Below, one piece after another: positions 52,267-61,041 of a DNA stretch of 64,000 nucleotides. The notes below the pieces were generated by a model. The model saw only the letters and a list, made by a program, of their open reading frames with translations, did no database searches and had not been told where the DNA came from. The DNA is from DAOUCP01 sp034432155. Lineage in GTDB: Bacteria; Chloroflexota; Anaerolineae; Epilineales; Epilineaceae. The stretch lies in assembly GCA_034432155.1 (NCBI GenBank), contig DAOUCP010000016.1, positions 11,047 to 75,046 of the forward strand, read 5' to 3'. The translations under genes and the position numbers were made by a program. Every line of letters starts with the position of its first letter. The stretch's first letter is position 1.

Positions 52267-53952
52267 TCAGCCACCCGTCGACGTTTCGCCCACCATGCGC
52301 CACACGTCGAAGTGGCCCCGCCCGTACGGCGCCAGCGGATCACAGGCGTCGACGCGCTCCAGCAAGAAGCGCTCGGCGAGTTGCCCCCGAGTCCGCTCGG
52401 TGAGCACGAAGTAGGCGCCCGGCCAGTGGTCCAGGATGTCCTCGGCGTCGGGCTTGCGGTACGGCGTTCCCTCGGCTGCCAGTAACCCCGAGAACAGCTT
52501 GAGGGCATTGCCACCCCCGGCCGTCGCGATGTGGTAGAGCTCGCGGTCCAGCCGCACCGGCGCTTCGTCCGTGGCGAGCGGCTTCAGGCAGTCCACGACC
52601 TGCCAGAAGCGGTCGTTCGTGCGCCGCTCGGCGACCTGCGTTCGGTAGTAGCGCTCCAGTCGCCACAGCGGGTAGCCCAGAAGAAAGACGAGCAGTGCGA
52701 GGACCGCCAGGGAACTGCCAGTTGGGTGCCGGTGCCGCCCGTCCGCCGAGCGGAAGCCGGCTCCCGGCCAGGACACGAACCAGAGCCGGCTCTTCCCTCC
52801 GTTGCCAAGCCAGTGGGCCAGCCACAGCCCAAGCGCACAGTAGATGAGCGGCAGGCCAGCGGCCAGGTAGCGCGCGTGCAGGTAGTAGCGATAGCCACGG
52901 TTGAAGAGAGCCAGAATGGCCACGGTCGAGAGCCAGGTCAGAAGCGGGAGCGCCGTCTGGCGCGCTGATGCCACCAGCGCCAGCAGGGCCACGAACCCGT
53001 AAAGGAGTGGCACTGGAGAACGGAGCAGGGCAGCGAGCTCTGGGGTGCCTTGCTCGGGATCGCGGCCCAGGAAGCTCGACGTCACGAGTTGGTAGCTCAT
53101 GCGCAGGCAGGACCGCAGATTGGCGAGCACCTCAGGCCACGGCGCACCAAAGGCGTATGCATAGTGGCGTGCCTGGGCGGACCGAATCGAATCGCCGCCT
53201 GTCTGCACGTTGTACAGAACAATATTCCCGATGGCGATCCCGGCCGCCATGAGCCCCAGCCAAGGCCACTTCGTTCGGAGCCAGCGGGGGTGCTGCCACA
53301 GGATCCATACTGCCGCGGCCAAGAACACCGGCAGCACCGAGACGTGCGTCTGCAGCGCCAGGCCGCCCAACGGCCCCGCCACTACCAGCCAGCGGGGGTT
53401 AGCGCGCCGATGCGCCTCGGTTACCGCCAGCAGAGCCAGCGTCGTCCAGAACGGCGAACTGGCATTGGGCCAGGCAATGTGGCTGTTCACGACCACCGGC
53501 ACAAACGAGACTGCCACGAGCAGGGCGGCGACAAGCCCGACCAGGCGATCTCGCCTCCGGATCGCCAGCCGCCGGCGGTCGCTTGCCTCCAGCCGTTCTT
53601 CCCGCGCGCCAGCGCTGAGACTCGCCCCCAAGCAGTAGGTCAGTCCAACGGTCAGGGTGCCCAGCCCCCAGAAGAGCCAGCGCGGCCATCGGCCGCCACC
53701 GCCGACCGCCAGTCCAAGCGCCATGAGGTAGTGCAGCACTGGGCCGTTGTGCGAAGCCTGGGCCATGAGCGGGCGGGCGCCGGCCACGATTTGGCTCGCC
53801 AGCAGAACGTCGTCCGCCTCGTCGGTGATCAGAGGGATGCGGTGCAGATACGGCAGCCGAATCGCCCCGGCGAGCAGGCACACTCCCACCAACAACGCAG
53901 CATCAGGCCACCGCCGGGGCAGCTCCGCAAGACGTCGAACGGGTGACGGCAT
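52267..53952 (-). CDS. GT-C membrane glycosyltransferase (PMT/ArnT-like)
   Basis: 561 residues, about ten membrane helices. The first helix (DAALLVGVCLLAGAIRLPYL) is followed by LITDEADDVLLASQIV with the acidic GT-C motif, then GPVLHYLMALGLAV, as in ArnT/PMT relatives that use polyprenyl-phosphate sugars. The C-terminal soluble part is short (ALKLFSGLLAAEGTPYRKP, AYFVLTERTRGQLAERFLLERV). Start ATG 53952 has no clear ribosome-binding site; the frame extends to 54129. Its end is 14 bases from the convergent FG-GAP tail, where GAGCTTCAGC is tandemly repeated. Acceptor unknown. Confidence 0.78.
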   Translation of the reverse strand: MPSPVRRLAELPRRWPDAALLVGVCLLAGAIRLPYLHRIPLITDEADDVLLASQIVAGARPLMAQASHNGPVLHYLMALGLAVGGGGRWPRWLFWGLGTLTVGLTYCLGASLSAGAREERLEASDRRRLAIRRRDRLVGLVAALLVAVSFVPVVVNSHIAWPNASSPFWTTLALLAVTEAHRRANPRWLVVAGPLGGLALQTHVSVLPVFLAAAVWILWQHPRWLRTKWPWLGLMAAGIAIGNIVLYNVQTGGDSIRSAQARHYAYAFGAPWPEVLANLRSCLRMSYQLVTSSFLGRDPEQGTPELAALLRSPVPLLYGFVALLALVASARQTALPLLTWLSTVAILALFNRGYRYYLHARYLAAGLPLIYCALGLWLAHWLGNGGKSRLWFVSWPGAGFRSADGRHRHPTGSSLAVLALLVFLLGYPLWRLERYYRTQVAERRTNDRFWQVVDCLKPLATDEAPVRLDRELYHIATAGGGNALKLFSGLLAAEGTPYRKPDAEDILDHWPGAYFVLTERTRGQLAERFLLERVDACDPLAPYGRGHFDVWRMVGETSTGG

Positions 53953-54092
53953 CGGGCGAGGCGATTCTACACCAAGGGGACCCGTCGCCGGCTCGGCCCG
54001 AGCGGACGGGTCGCGACGGCCTGTATGCTGCCAGTGCGACCGACTCCTCGTCCGAGCCAGGCAAGGGCGGCCCACGCAGGGCTGACCGGCGT

Positions 54093-55040
54093 TCAGCCCA
54101 CCTGGTTCGGATCCACGACATACCGCCACCAGTTGTGGGCGATGCCGTCCGTCTCACCAGTGACGTGCGGCAGGTGGCGCAGCCACCAGCGGTGGTGCTC
54201 GCGCATATCGCCGCCACCCCACTCGGTGGCATTCACCCAGCGCGGTGGTGCCGAGAGGTCGGGAAACGACAGCCAGGCGTCGCAACGGCTAAGCACCAGC
54301 CGCGGGTTGCCCCAGTCGTACGGGCGCTCGCTGTTGGGCGCTTCGTGCACTGTGCCGCACTGGGCGCGACCCGGATGGCGCGCGTCGTAGCGAGTGAACT
54401 GCCGCCACAGGTTGGCCGCGCCGTGCTTGCCGGCAAAGACGCGTGACAGAATGGACTCGGCACGGTGGCCCAAGTCCTCGAGCATCTCGCCAACGCCACG
54501 CTCGTAGTTGAAGCCCATGATCACGAACCGGCGGCCGGCAGCCTCGGTGCCGGGCACCGGCGGGCCGTTGCACCAGAAGGCGTGCGGGCCAGCCATGACC
54601 GACTCGTAGTAGCCACTGTAGGGGTGCCCCATGAGCCACACTTCGTCGATTTGGCGGTGCGCAACGCGGCGCACCAGATCGAGGCTGTCAATCAGGAACA
54701 CGTAGTCCAGCCTGTCCGGCACGTGAAATCGGCGACGGCGCCAGGCACGGACGTACTTGGCCGCGTCGTAGCGGAAACCATCGACCTTCAGCGGGAACTC
54801 GTCGAGGTAGATCACCTCCTTGAGACGATAGCGCGCATAGCCATAGCTGCATTTCGCCACGTCCTCGATGTACGCCTCGGCCAATGCCTCGGGGTCGCGC
54901 CAACCCAGGAGCTCGCGCACCGTGTCGGCCTCCGGCCCAGGCCAGAGGGGGTCATGGACCACCATGAGCACCCGCGGTCGGACGGGTCGCGGCAGGCCCC
55001 GCCGGCGACCGCCCGCGGCTCGGAGCCGACTTGCAGTCAC
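54093..55040 (-). CDS. Conserved protein of unknown function
   Basis: About 315 residues if GTG 55040 is the start (GTG 54971 gives 292; neither has a ribosome-binding site). It begins LMVVHDPLWPGPEADTVREL and is rich in Trp, Tyr and His: EVWLMGHPYSGYYESVMAG, FWCNGPPVPGT, FVIMGFNYERGVGEMLEDLGHR, ANLWRQFTRYD, EWGGGDMREHHRWWLRHLPH and NWWRYVVDPN. Many conserved-looking His, Glu, Asp and Asn suggest an enzyme or sugar-binding protein. I recall similar unnamed proteins in Chloroflexota genomes but no defined domain. No signal peptide is clear with these starts. It follows the WAVG-repeat genes on the same strand. Confidence 0.6.
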   Translation of the reverse strand: MTASRLRAAGGRRRGLPRPVRPRVLMVVHDPLWPGPEADTVRELLGWRDPEALAEAYIEDVAKCSYGYARYRLKEVIYLDEFPLKVDGFRYDAAKYVRAWRRRRFHVPDRLDYVFLIDSLDLVRRVAHRQIDEVWLMGHPYSGYYESVMAGPHAFWCNGPPVPGTEAAGRRFVIMGFNYERGVGEMLEDLGHRAESILSRVFAGKHGAANLWRQFTRYDARHPGRAQCGTVHEAPNSERPYDWGNPRLVLSRCDAWLSFPDLSAPPRWVNATEWGGGDMREHHRWWLRHLPHVTGETDGIAHNWWRYVVDPNQVG

Positions 55041-55134
55041 GAGGCAACCCCGGGACAACCGCGCAGAGCCAAACGTGCGGCTACGGCTCGAGCGTCTCGC
55101 TCCTCGGACGCCCACGCCCGGGCGGCGTCGCGCA

Positions 55135-57882
55135 TCAGCCTCTGGAGCCCCGGGCCAACCATGGCAGGCGCAACACACCGGGCGGCCGAGCGGCATAGCG
55201 CACCAGGGCACCATGGTTGGCCACCGCCCAGCCTTCGTAGGGCCAGCCAAAGGCCAGGCTGACGAGCGTGCCGTTGCTCGGGCCAGGGTGCCGCGACCAG
55301 GCTACACCATCCCAGTGCAGGATAAGGCTCTCGGGCGACCACGGTTCGCCGCCCACGGCCCAGAGGTCGTCGGCCGCCCACGCCCATAGGGCCCGGATCG
55401 ATTCCCGAGTTGGCGGTGCTGCGGGCTGCCAGGTGCTGCCGTCCCAGTGCAGCAGAGTACCCCGCGCACCACCCAGCCACACGTCGTCGCCTCCCACCAC
55501 CGCCACAGCCCAAAGCGCCTGGCTAGTCCCCGCATCCACCGGCGACCAGGCGCGACCATCCCAGCGCAGCACCGTGCCGCGATCGCCCACGGCATAAGCT
55601 AGGCCGGACGAACGCATGGCCACCGCGGCGAGGTTGGCCGTCGTTGATGGGGCCACGGCCGTCCAGGTCCGGCCGTCCCAGTGCACCATCGTGCCGCCAT
55701 CACCGACTGCCCAACCGTCGTGACGGTTTGTCAGCGCCACCGCCCGCAGGACGCCAGCCGTCGGCTTGGCCACAGCCCGCCAGGTTTGACCGTCCCAGTG
55801 CTGGATCGAGCTCCCGACTGCCCAAGCATCCTCGGTGTCTCCCGCGGCCACCGCCGTCAGTCCGAAGGCAGCCGTGGCCAGGCCTCGCCACGCCGTGCCA
55901 TCCCAGTGCCAAATGCCGTCGCCCACCGCCCAGCCGTCGCCGACATGCGCCATGGCCAGGCCGCGGATTGACCGCTGCGCTGGCGCACGGCTCACCAGCC
56001 AGCGCCCAGCCTCACGACGCAGGATGAGGCCTGCCCAACCGGCGACCCACAACGCGCCGTCAGGCCCAACGGTCGCCGCCTCCAGCCGCGACGGGGTAAC
56101 CGCCTCCAGCACTTGCCACGCCCGACCATCCCAGTGGGCAAGAAGTCCATTCTCGCCCACCGCCCAGCCGTCGTCCGGGGTGCGAAAGGCCAGAGCGCGC
56201 AGCCAGCCCTCGCTGGGCGCCGGCATTCGCGACCACGTCGCTCCGTCCCAGCGCCAAAGCGCGGTACGGTTTGCTACCGCACCCAGGGCCCACAGGACTC
56301 GCCCGCCGGCGGCAGCGAGATCGGCCACGATGGCACCTTCGTCGCCGCTGGGCAACGGTGTGGCCGTCCAGGTTCCCTGGAACCAGCGGCCGACCGTGCC
56401 CCGTGCACCCGCCAGCCAGACCTCGCCCCCGGCTGCTAGGGCAACGGCCAGCAGATTGGCGTCCGTTCCCAGGTCCACGATGCGTGGGGGGCCGTCGTCC
56501 CACTCGACGAAGGTGCCCGAACCGCCGACTGCCCAGCCGTGGTCTGCGTCGGCGAAGGCGACGTCGTTCAGTCCCACGGTGACGGACAAGGGTACCGCAT
56601 GCCAGGCCTGGCCATCCCAGCGGAGAGCGGTGCCGGCGCTGCCCACGGCCCAGGCACCAGCCGATCCGAGCGCCGCGACCCCAAGCAGGGTGGCACCCGT
56701 GGGGCTCGGCGTCGCCAGCCACCTGTGGCCATCCCAGCGCCAGATGGCGCCAACCTCGCCCACTGCCCAGCCCGTGCCGTCGCTCGCCAGCGCGATCGCC
56801 TTGAGGCTGCGGTCGCGCGGCCGCACCTCCGCCTGCCAGCCGGCATGGCTGCGTCGAACCATGGTTCCGCCGCTGCCAACGGCCCAACCGCTGCCCTCGG
56901 AGAGGAGAGCAATGCCAGTCAAGGCGATGCCGGCATCACTCGTGGTCGCCCAAAGCGACCAGTCCTGGCCATCCCATCGCCAGATGTCGTCGCCCCCGCC
57001 CACCGCCCAACCCTCTTGCTTATGGACGAAGCTCACCGCCTGGAGGGGATGAGGCAGCCGTGCGGTCCAGGGCGACCAGCTCTTGCCGTCCCAGTGATAG
57101 AGCCGGCTGCCGACGGCCCAGGCATTGTCCGCGGCGAGAACGGCAACATCGGCCAGACTCACCCCTGGCGTCGAAGCGGCCAACGTCCACGCCACTCCAT
57201 CCCAGTGAAGGATGGTCCCCTCGCCCACCGCCCACCCGTCGTCGGCATCCAGCAGCGCGATGCTGTTCAGCGACGCGTCGGTCGGGCTGTCGACGGGCAG
57301 CCACCCGTCGCCTTGCCAGGCCAAGATCGTCCCGCTGCCACCCACGGCCCACGCCACCTCGGCAGACAAGGCAGCCACGTCACCCAGCCATTCGCTGGTC
57401 GGGCTGTCCACTTCCGACCAGCCCTCGCCATCCCATCGCACAATCGTGCCGAGCTGACCCACCGCCCAGCCGTCGCGCGCCCCGGCCATGGCAACGCCGT
57501 TCAGGTTGACGGTGGTGGGACTCGGGACGGCCGACCAGTGAGCGCCATCGAAGCGCAGAATCACACCTTGCTCCCCGACCGCCCAGCCGTCGGCGGGGCC
57601 GCAGAGCGCCACGTCGAACAGGTCCTCCACGTGACAGGGAGACGGCCCCTCGTCATCCCAGCATGACCACGAGCCGGTACCCCCGGCCCAGGTCGCGTCT
57701 GGCGCCGCGGCCGGCGCGGCGTGCTTCGGCCGGCCGGCGTTGGGAGTGCCTGCGGGCGCTGCCCAAGCGGCTGCCCGACTGCCGAGGTCGGCCGGAACCG
57801 GCCCCCCGGAACAGGCTAAGAGCATGGCTAGCGCCACCAGCGCCCGGTCACGCCGTCCGCCGCGGCGGCTCAGGTCCGGCAT
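55135..57882 (-). CDS. Giant WAVG-repeat lipoprotein (beta-propeller-like), about 21 repeats
   Basis: 915 residues. Signal peptide with lipobox L-L-A-C, then GSWSCWDDEGPSPC, then about 21 repeats of 38-45 residues whose core is DGWAVG-x2-G-T-I-x3-WDG-x2-W-x3-SPT. This pattern resembles YCF48/BNR-like propeller blades, so two or three propellers are likely, outside the membrane. The ATG at 57882 follows the stop of the paralogue upstream by one base, so the pair is translationally coupled. A basic tail (LRLPWLARGSRG) closes it. Function unknown; adhesion or glycan binding is possible. Confidence 0.8.
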   Translation of the reverse strand: MPDLSRRGGRRDRALVALAMLLACSGGPVPADLGSRAAAWAAPAGTPNAGRPKHAAPAAAPDATWAGGTGSWSCWDDEGPSPCHVEDLFDVALCGPADGWAVGEQGVILRFDGAHWSAVPSPTTVNLNGVAMAGARDGWAVGQLGTIVRWDGEGWSEVDSPTSEWLGDVAALSAEVAWAVGGSGTILAWQGDGWLPVDSPTDASLNSIALLDADDGWAVGEGTILHWDGVAWTLAASTPGVSLADVAVLAADNAWAVGSRLYHWDGKSWSPWTARLPHPLQAVSFVHKQEGWAVGGGDDIWRWDGQDWSLWATTSDAGIALTGIALLSEGSGWAVGSGGTMVRRSHAGWQAEVRPRDRSLKAIALASDGTGWAVGEVGAIWRWDGHRWLATPSPTGATLLGVAALGSAGAWAVGSAGTALRWDGQAWHAVPLSVTVGLNDVAFADADHGWAVGGSGTFVEWDDGPPRIVDLGTDANLLAVALAAGGEVWLAGARGTVGRWFQGTWTATPLPSGDEGAIVADLAAAGGRVLWALGAVANRTALWRWDGATWSRMPAPSEGWLRALAFRTPDDGWAVGENGLLAHWDGRAWQVLEAVTPSRLEAATVGPDGALWVAGWAGLILRREAGRWLVSRAPAQRSIRGLAMAHVGDGWAVGDGIWHWDGTAWRGLATAAFGLTAVAAGDTEDAWAVGSSIQHWDGQTWRAVAKPTAGVLRAVALTNRHDGWAVGDGGTMVHWDGRTWTAVAPSTTANLAAVAMRSSGLAYAVGDRGTVLRWDGRAWSPVDAGTSQALWAVAVVGGDDVWLGGARGTLLHWDGSTWQPAAPPTRESIRALWAWAADDLWAVGGEPWSPESLILHWDGVAWSRHPGPSNGTLVSLAFGWPYEGWAVANHGALVRYAARPPGVLRLPWLARGSRG

Positions 57883-57883
57883 G

Positions 57884-60172
57884 CTACGGCGCCCGGTAGT
57901 GCAGAAGGATGCCATGCTCGCCCACCGCCCAGCCTTCGCTCGCGTGGGCCAGCGCCACGCCGAGCAGGTTCGCCATGGTCGGACTCTCGTATGGTCGCCA
58001 GCGCTCGCCATTCCAGTGAAGGATCACGCCCTCGTCACCGACCGCCCAACCGTTCGCCGACTGGGCGAAGGCCAAGGCATTGAGACGGGCGTCGGTGGGG
58101 CTTGCCACCTGCTGCCAGGCTCGACCGTCCCAGTGCAGAATCGTGCCGCCGTCGCCCACCGCCCACGCATCCGCCGGCCCCAAGGCAGCCAAGCCGTGCA
58201 GCGAGGCCTCGGTGGGACTCTCCACCCCCAACCAAGTGCGACCGTTCCAGCGCACGATGGCACCGTCGCTGCCCACCGCCCAGCCATCACGGGCGCTCGC
58301 CAGGCAGACGGCGTGCAGATCCGCGATGGTGGGGCTGGTGATCTGCGTCCAGGCCTGTCCGTCCCAGTGCGCGAGCATGCCGCCATGGCCCACGATCCAG
58401 CCGTCGTCGGGCGCAGCAAACGCGATAGCTTGTAGATCGCTGGGCGCCGGGAAGCGCACGGTGTTCCAGCCCTTGCCCTGCCAGCGCAGCACTTCGCGTC
58501 CGTTGCCCACCGACCAGGCCTCCTGCGGCGAGGCAAAGGCGACGCCGTTCCGCACCTGGCGAATCGAGCCCGTATCCACCGTCCACGTGCCCCCCTGCCA
58601 GCGCAAGGCGACGCCAATGCAACTCCGACCCCGTACACAGCTGCCGCCCACGGCCCAGCCGCTGGCCCGATCGGCCAGCGCCACGGCGTTCAGGGTGTCA
58701 TCGCCCCGCAGGGCGGACGTCGACCAGCGCTGGCGCTCGAAGGTCAGCACCGTGCCGTTGTCGCCGACGATCCAACCCGCGTTGTCGCCCCGCATGGCGA
58801 TCGCCCGCAGAGTCTCGCGGGTCGGCAGGGAGGCAACCGCTGTCCAGCTCTGGCCGTCGTAGCGGAGGATGGTCCCCTCATCGCCGACCGCCCAGCCAGA
58901 ATTCGCGGCCACGAGGACGACGTCGTGGAGCGTGAACGTGGCCGGCCGGCCGACCGACAGCCACCGCTCGCCGTCCCAGCGCAGGAGCCGACCGTCTACG
59001 CCTACCGCGACAGCGTCTCGCCGCCCCGCTACCGCCACCGCCCGGTAGTGCTCGTTCTGGCTAGGGCTATAGAACTTCGACCAGTGGCCGGCAAACCACC
59101 GGTAGATGGCCCCGCGCCCACCGACTGCCCAGCCCTCCTCAGCGTTCACGAAGGCCAAATCCTCCAGCAGTACGCCATCGAGGGTTGCCTCCACCTGCCA
59201 GCTGGCATCGGCATAGCGCAGCAACGTCGAACGCCCGGCGCCACTCACATCCTGGCCGATCATCCAGCCGTTGTCACTGGTGAGCATGTGCACCGCCACC
59301 AGCGCCGGCGCCGGCTGGAGCGGCAGGGACGCCGCCGTCCAGCGGGCCCCATTCCAGTGCAGGGCCAGGCCATGTCCCTGGCCGTCCTGGCCAACCGCCC
59401 AGACATCCTGGCTCGCCACGCCGCTCACGTCGAGCAGCTGCGCCCCAGGCGGCCCTTCATAGCGCGTCCAGCGGCCCTCTGCCCAGCGCAGCAGCGTGGC
59501 GCCGGCGCCTACCGCCCAGCCCTCCCCGCTCGACAGCATGTCCACCGCCAGAAGATGGTGCCGGCAAGGATCGGTGGTGCCATCCGCCCAGCAACTCCAA
59601 CTGCCCAGCCGCGAGAAGCCGTAACGGTCGGCGAAGGGCAAATGGACGGCATGGGCCATGCCATGCGAAGGCGTCCCCGTTTCCGACGGCGGGCTGGGGC
59701 CGTCCGTCGCGCTCGCGGAGGGCGCAGCCGTCCTCGAGGGCGTGGGCGCAGGGGTGAAGGAGGCTGGCGCCGGCGGCGTCGAGGTTACCGTCAACGTGGG
59801 CGTCACCGTCGCCGTCGGCCCTAGTGCGACAGTGCCGGTCACCTCGACGGTTGGGCTCACCTCAGTCGGCGTCGCCGGCTGTGTGGCTTGGGCTGGTATC
59901 GCGGCACCGCCGGCGGTGGTCGGCGGTGGGGCCTGACCTGGCATCGGCCCACCGCCGGCGGCGGCCGGCTCGGCGGCCTGGCCTGGTGTCCCCACACCGC
60001 TGGCCAACGTCGAGCCGATCGCCGACAGCGCCGCTCCGGCGGCGATGAGCAGGCTGAAGACGACCAGAGCGCGTGCGGCAGTGCGGACGGTTGACGCCAC
60101 GGCTGACCTCCCCGAAGTGGCGAGCGCGCTAGGCTTCCCGACCGCGATCCGGCCGGGTCGGCGGGCCATCAT
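57884..60172 (-). CDS. WAVG-repeat membrane-anchored protein (paralogue), about 14 repeats
   Basis: 762 residues. An N-terminal signal anchor (ALVVFSLLIAAGAALSAIG) is followed by ~120 residues of Pro/Thr/Ala/Ser linker, the phrase GSWSCWADGTTDPC shared with the next gene, and about 14 WAVG blades; several vary as WMIG, WIVG or WSVG. The shared cap and repeat unit show that the two genes arose by duplication. Start ATG 60172 is uncertain: no ribosome-binding site is present, another ATG follows at once, and TATGAT overlaps it. No gene lies between here and the ABC genes. Confidence 0.78.
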   Translation of the reverse strand: MMARRPGRIAVGKPSALATSGRSAVASTVRTAARALVVFSLLIAAGAALSAIGSTLASGVGTPGQAAEPAAAGGGPMPGQAPPPTTAGGAAIPAQATQPATPTEVSPTVEVTGTVALGPTATVTPTLTVTSTPPAPASFTPAPTPSRTAAPSASATDGPSPPSETGTPSHGMAHAVHLPFADRYGFSRLGSWSCWADGTTDPCRHHLLAVDMLSSGEGWAVGAGATLLRWAEGRWTRYEGPPGAQLLDVSGVASQDVWAVGQDGQGHGLALHWNGARWTAASLPLQPAPALVAVHMLTSDNGWMIGQDVSGAGRSTLLRYADASWQVEATLDGVLLEDLAFVNAEEGWAVGGRGAIYRWFAGHWSKFYSPSQNEHYRAVAVAGRRDAVAVGVDGRLLRWDGERWLSVGRPATFTLHDVVLVAANSGWAVGDEGTILRYDGQSWTAVASLPTRETLRAIAMRGDNAGWIVGDNGTVLTFERQRWSTSALRGDDTLNAVALADRASGWAVGGSCVRGRSCIGVALRWQGGTWTVDTGSIRQVRNGVAFASPQEAWSVGNGREVLRWQGKGWNTVRFPAPSDLQAIAFAAPDDGWIVGHGGMLAHWDGQAWTQITSPTIADLHAVCLASARDGWAVGSDGAIVRWNGRTWLGVESPTEASLHGLAALGPADAWAVGDGGTILHWDGRAWQQVASPTDARLNALAFAQSANGWAVGDEGVILHWNGERWRPYESPTMANLLGVALAHASEGWAVGEHGILLHYRAP

Positions 60173-60375
60173 ACCAAGAGGTGGGGCGGCAGTCGAATCG
60201 GCCTCCGCGGTGCGCTGCGCACGGCGCTCGTACGCGCTCACCGCCAAAGCGCGCTGCCACCCTCGCCTGGTCTTGCAGCGACCACCACCATAGCCCGCTC
60301 ACCGAAGCACGCTCACCGTCGCTTGGCGTCGCTGTGCACGCCGCCCACCCGAGCGACAGGCCAGCGGCGCGCGGT

Positions 60376-61041
60376 CTAGCCAGCCGGGACAGCTACCAGT
60401 CTGCCGCCCTGCAGGGCGTACACCGCCTGCGCCAGCGAGTGGGCCTCGCCAGGGTCGTGCGTGACCAGAACCACCGCCGCGTGGCTGGATTCCCCGCGCA
60501 GGAGGACCACGAGCTCATCCTTGAGCGCCAGGTCCAGGCTCGTCAGCGGTTCATCCAGGAGCAGGTAGTCGGGCCGAGGCGCGAGAGCCCGCGCCAGGGC
60601 CACTCTCCGGGCTTGGCCCACCGAGAGCTGATCGGGATAGCGGCGGGCTAGAGCGGCAATGCCCATCTGGTCCAACAGCGCCGTCGCCCGCGCCCGCGCC
60701 TCGTCACGCGGCCGGCGGCGCAGGGCAAAGAGCACGTTCTGCAGCACGCTCATGTGCGGCCAAAGCGCGGGTTCCTGGAACACGAAACCGATGCTGCGCT
60801 CGTGCGGCGCCAGGACCTGGCCCTTTCGGCTCGCCAGTCGACCATTAAGGCGGATCTCGCCATCGTCGGGCATGTCCAGGCCGGCGATCAATCGCAACAG
60901 GGTGGTTTTGCCACAACCCGAGGGGCCAACGACGGCCACCGTCTCCCCCCAGCCCAATGTCAGGTTCACACCGGCAAGCACGGGCTGGCCGCCGTAGGCC
61001 TTGGCCAGGTCACGCACCTGAAGGGCGTCCGGCGCGTTCAC
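60376..61041 (-). CDS. ABC transporter ATP-binding protein (ferric/sulfate/thiamine-type importer)
   Basis: 221 residues. Walker A GPSGCGKTT, Q-loop FVFQEPALW, signature LSVGQARRVALARAL, Walker B DYLLLDEPLTSLD and switch His in LVTHDP are intact. It stops right after the nucleotide-binding domain, lacking the TOBE domain usual in FbpC/PotA-type subunits. GTG 61041 overlaps the permease stop as GTGA. Energises the permease next to it. Confidence 0.92.
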   Translation of the reverse strand: MNAPDALQVRDLAKAYGGQPVLAGVNLTLGWGETVAVVGPSGCGKTTLLRLIAGLDMPDDGEIRLNGRLASRKGQVLAPHERSIGFVFQEPALWPHMSVLQNVLFALRRRPRDEARARATALLDQMGIAALARRYPDQLSVGQARRVALARALAPRPDYLLLDEPLTSLDLALKDELVVLLRGESSHAAVVLVTHDPGEAHSLAQAVYALQGGRLVAVPAG

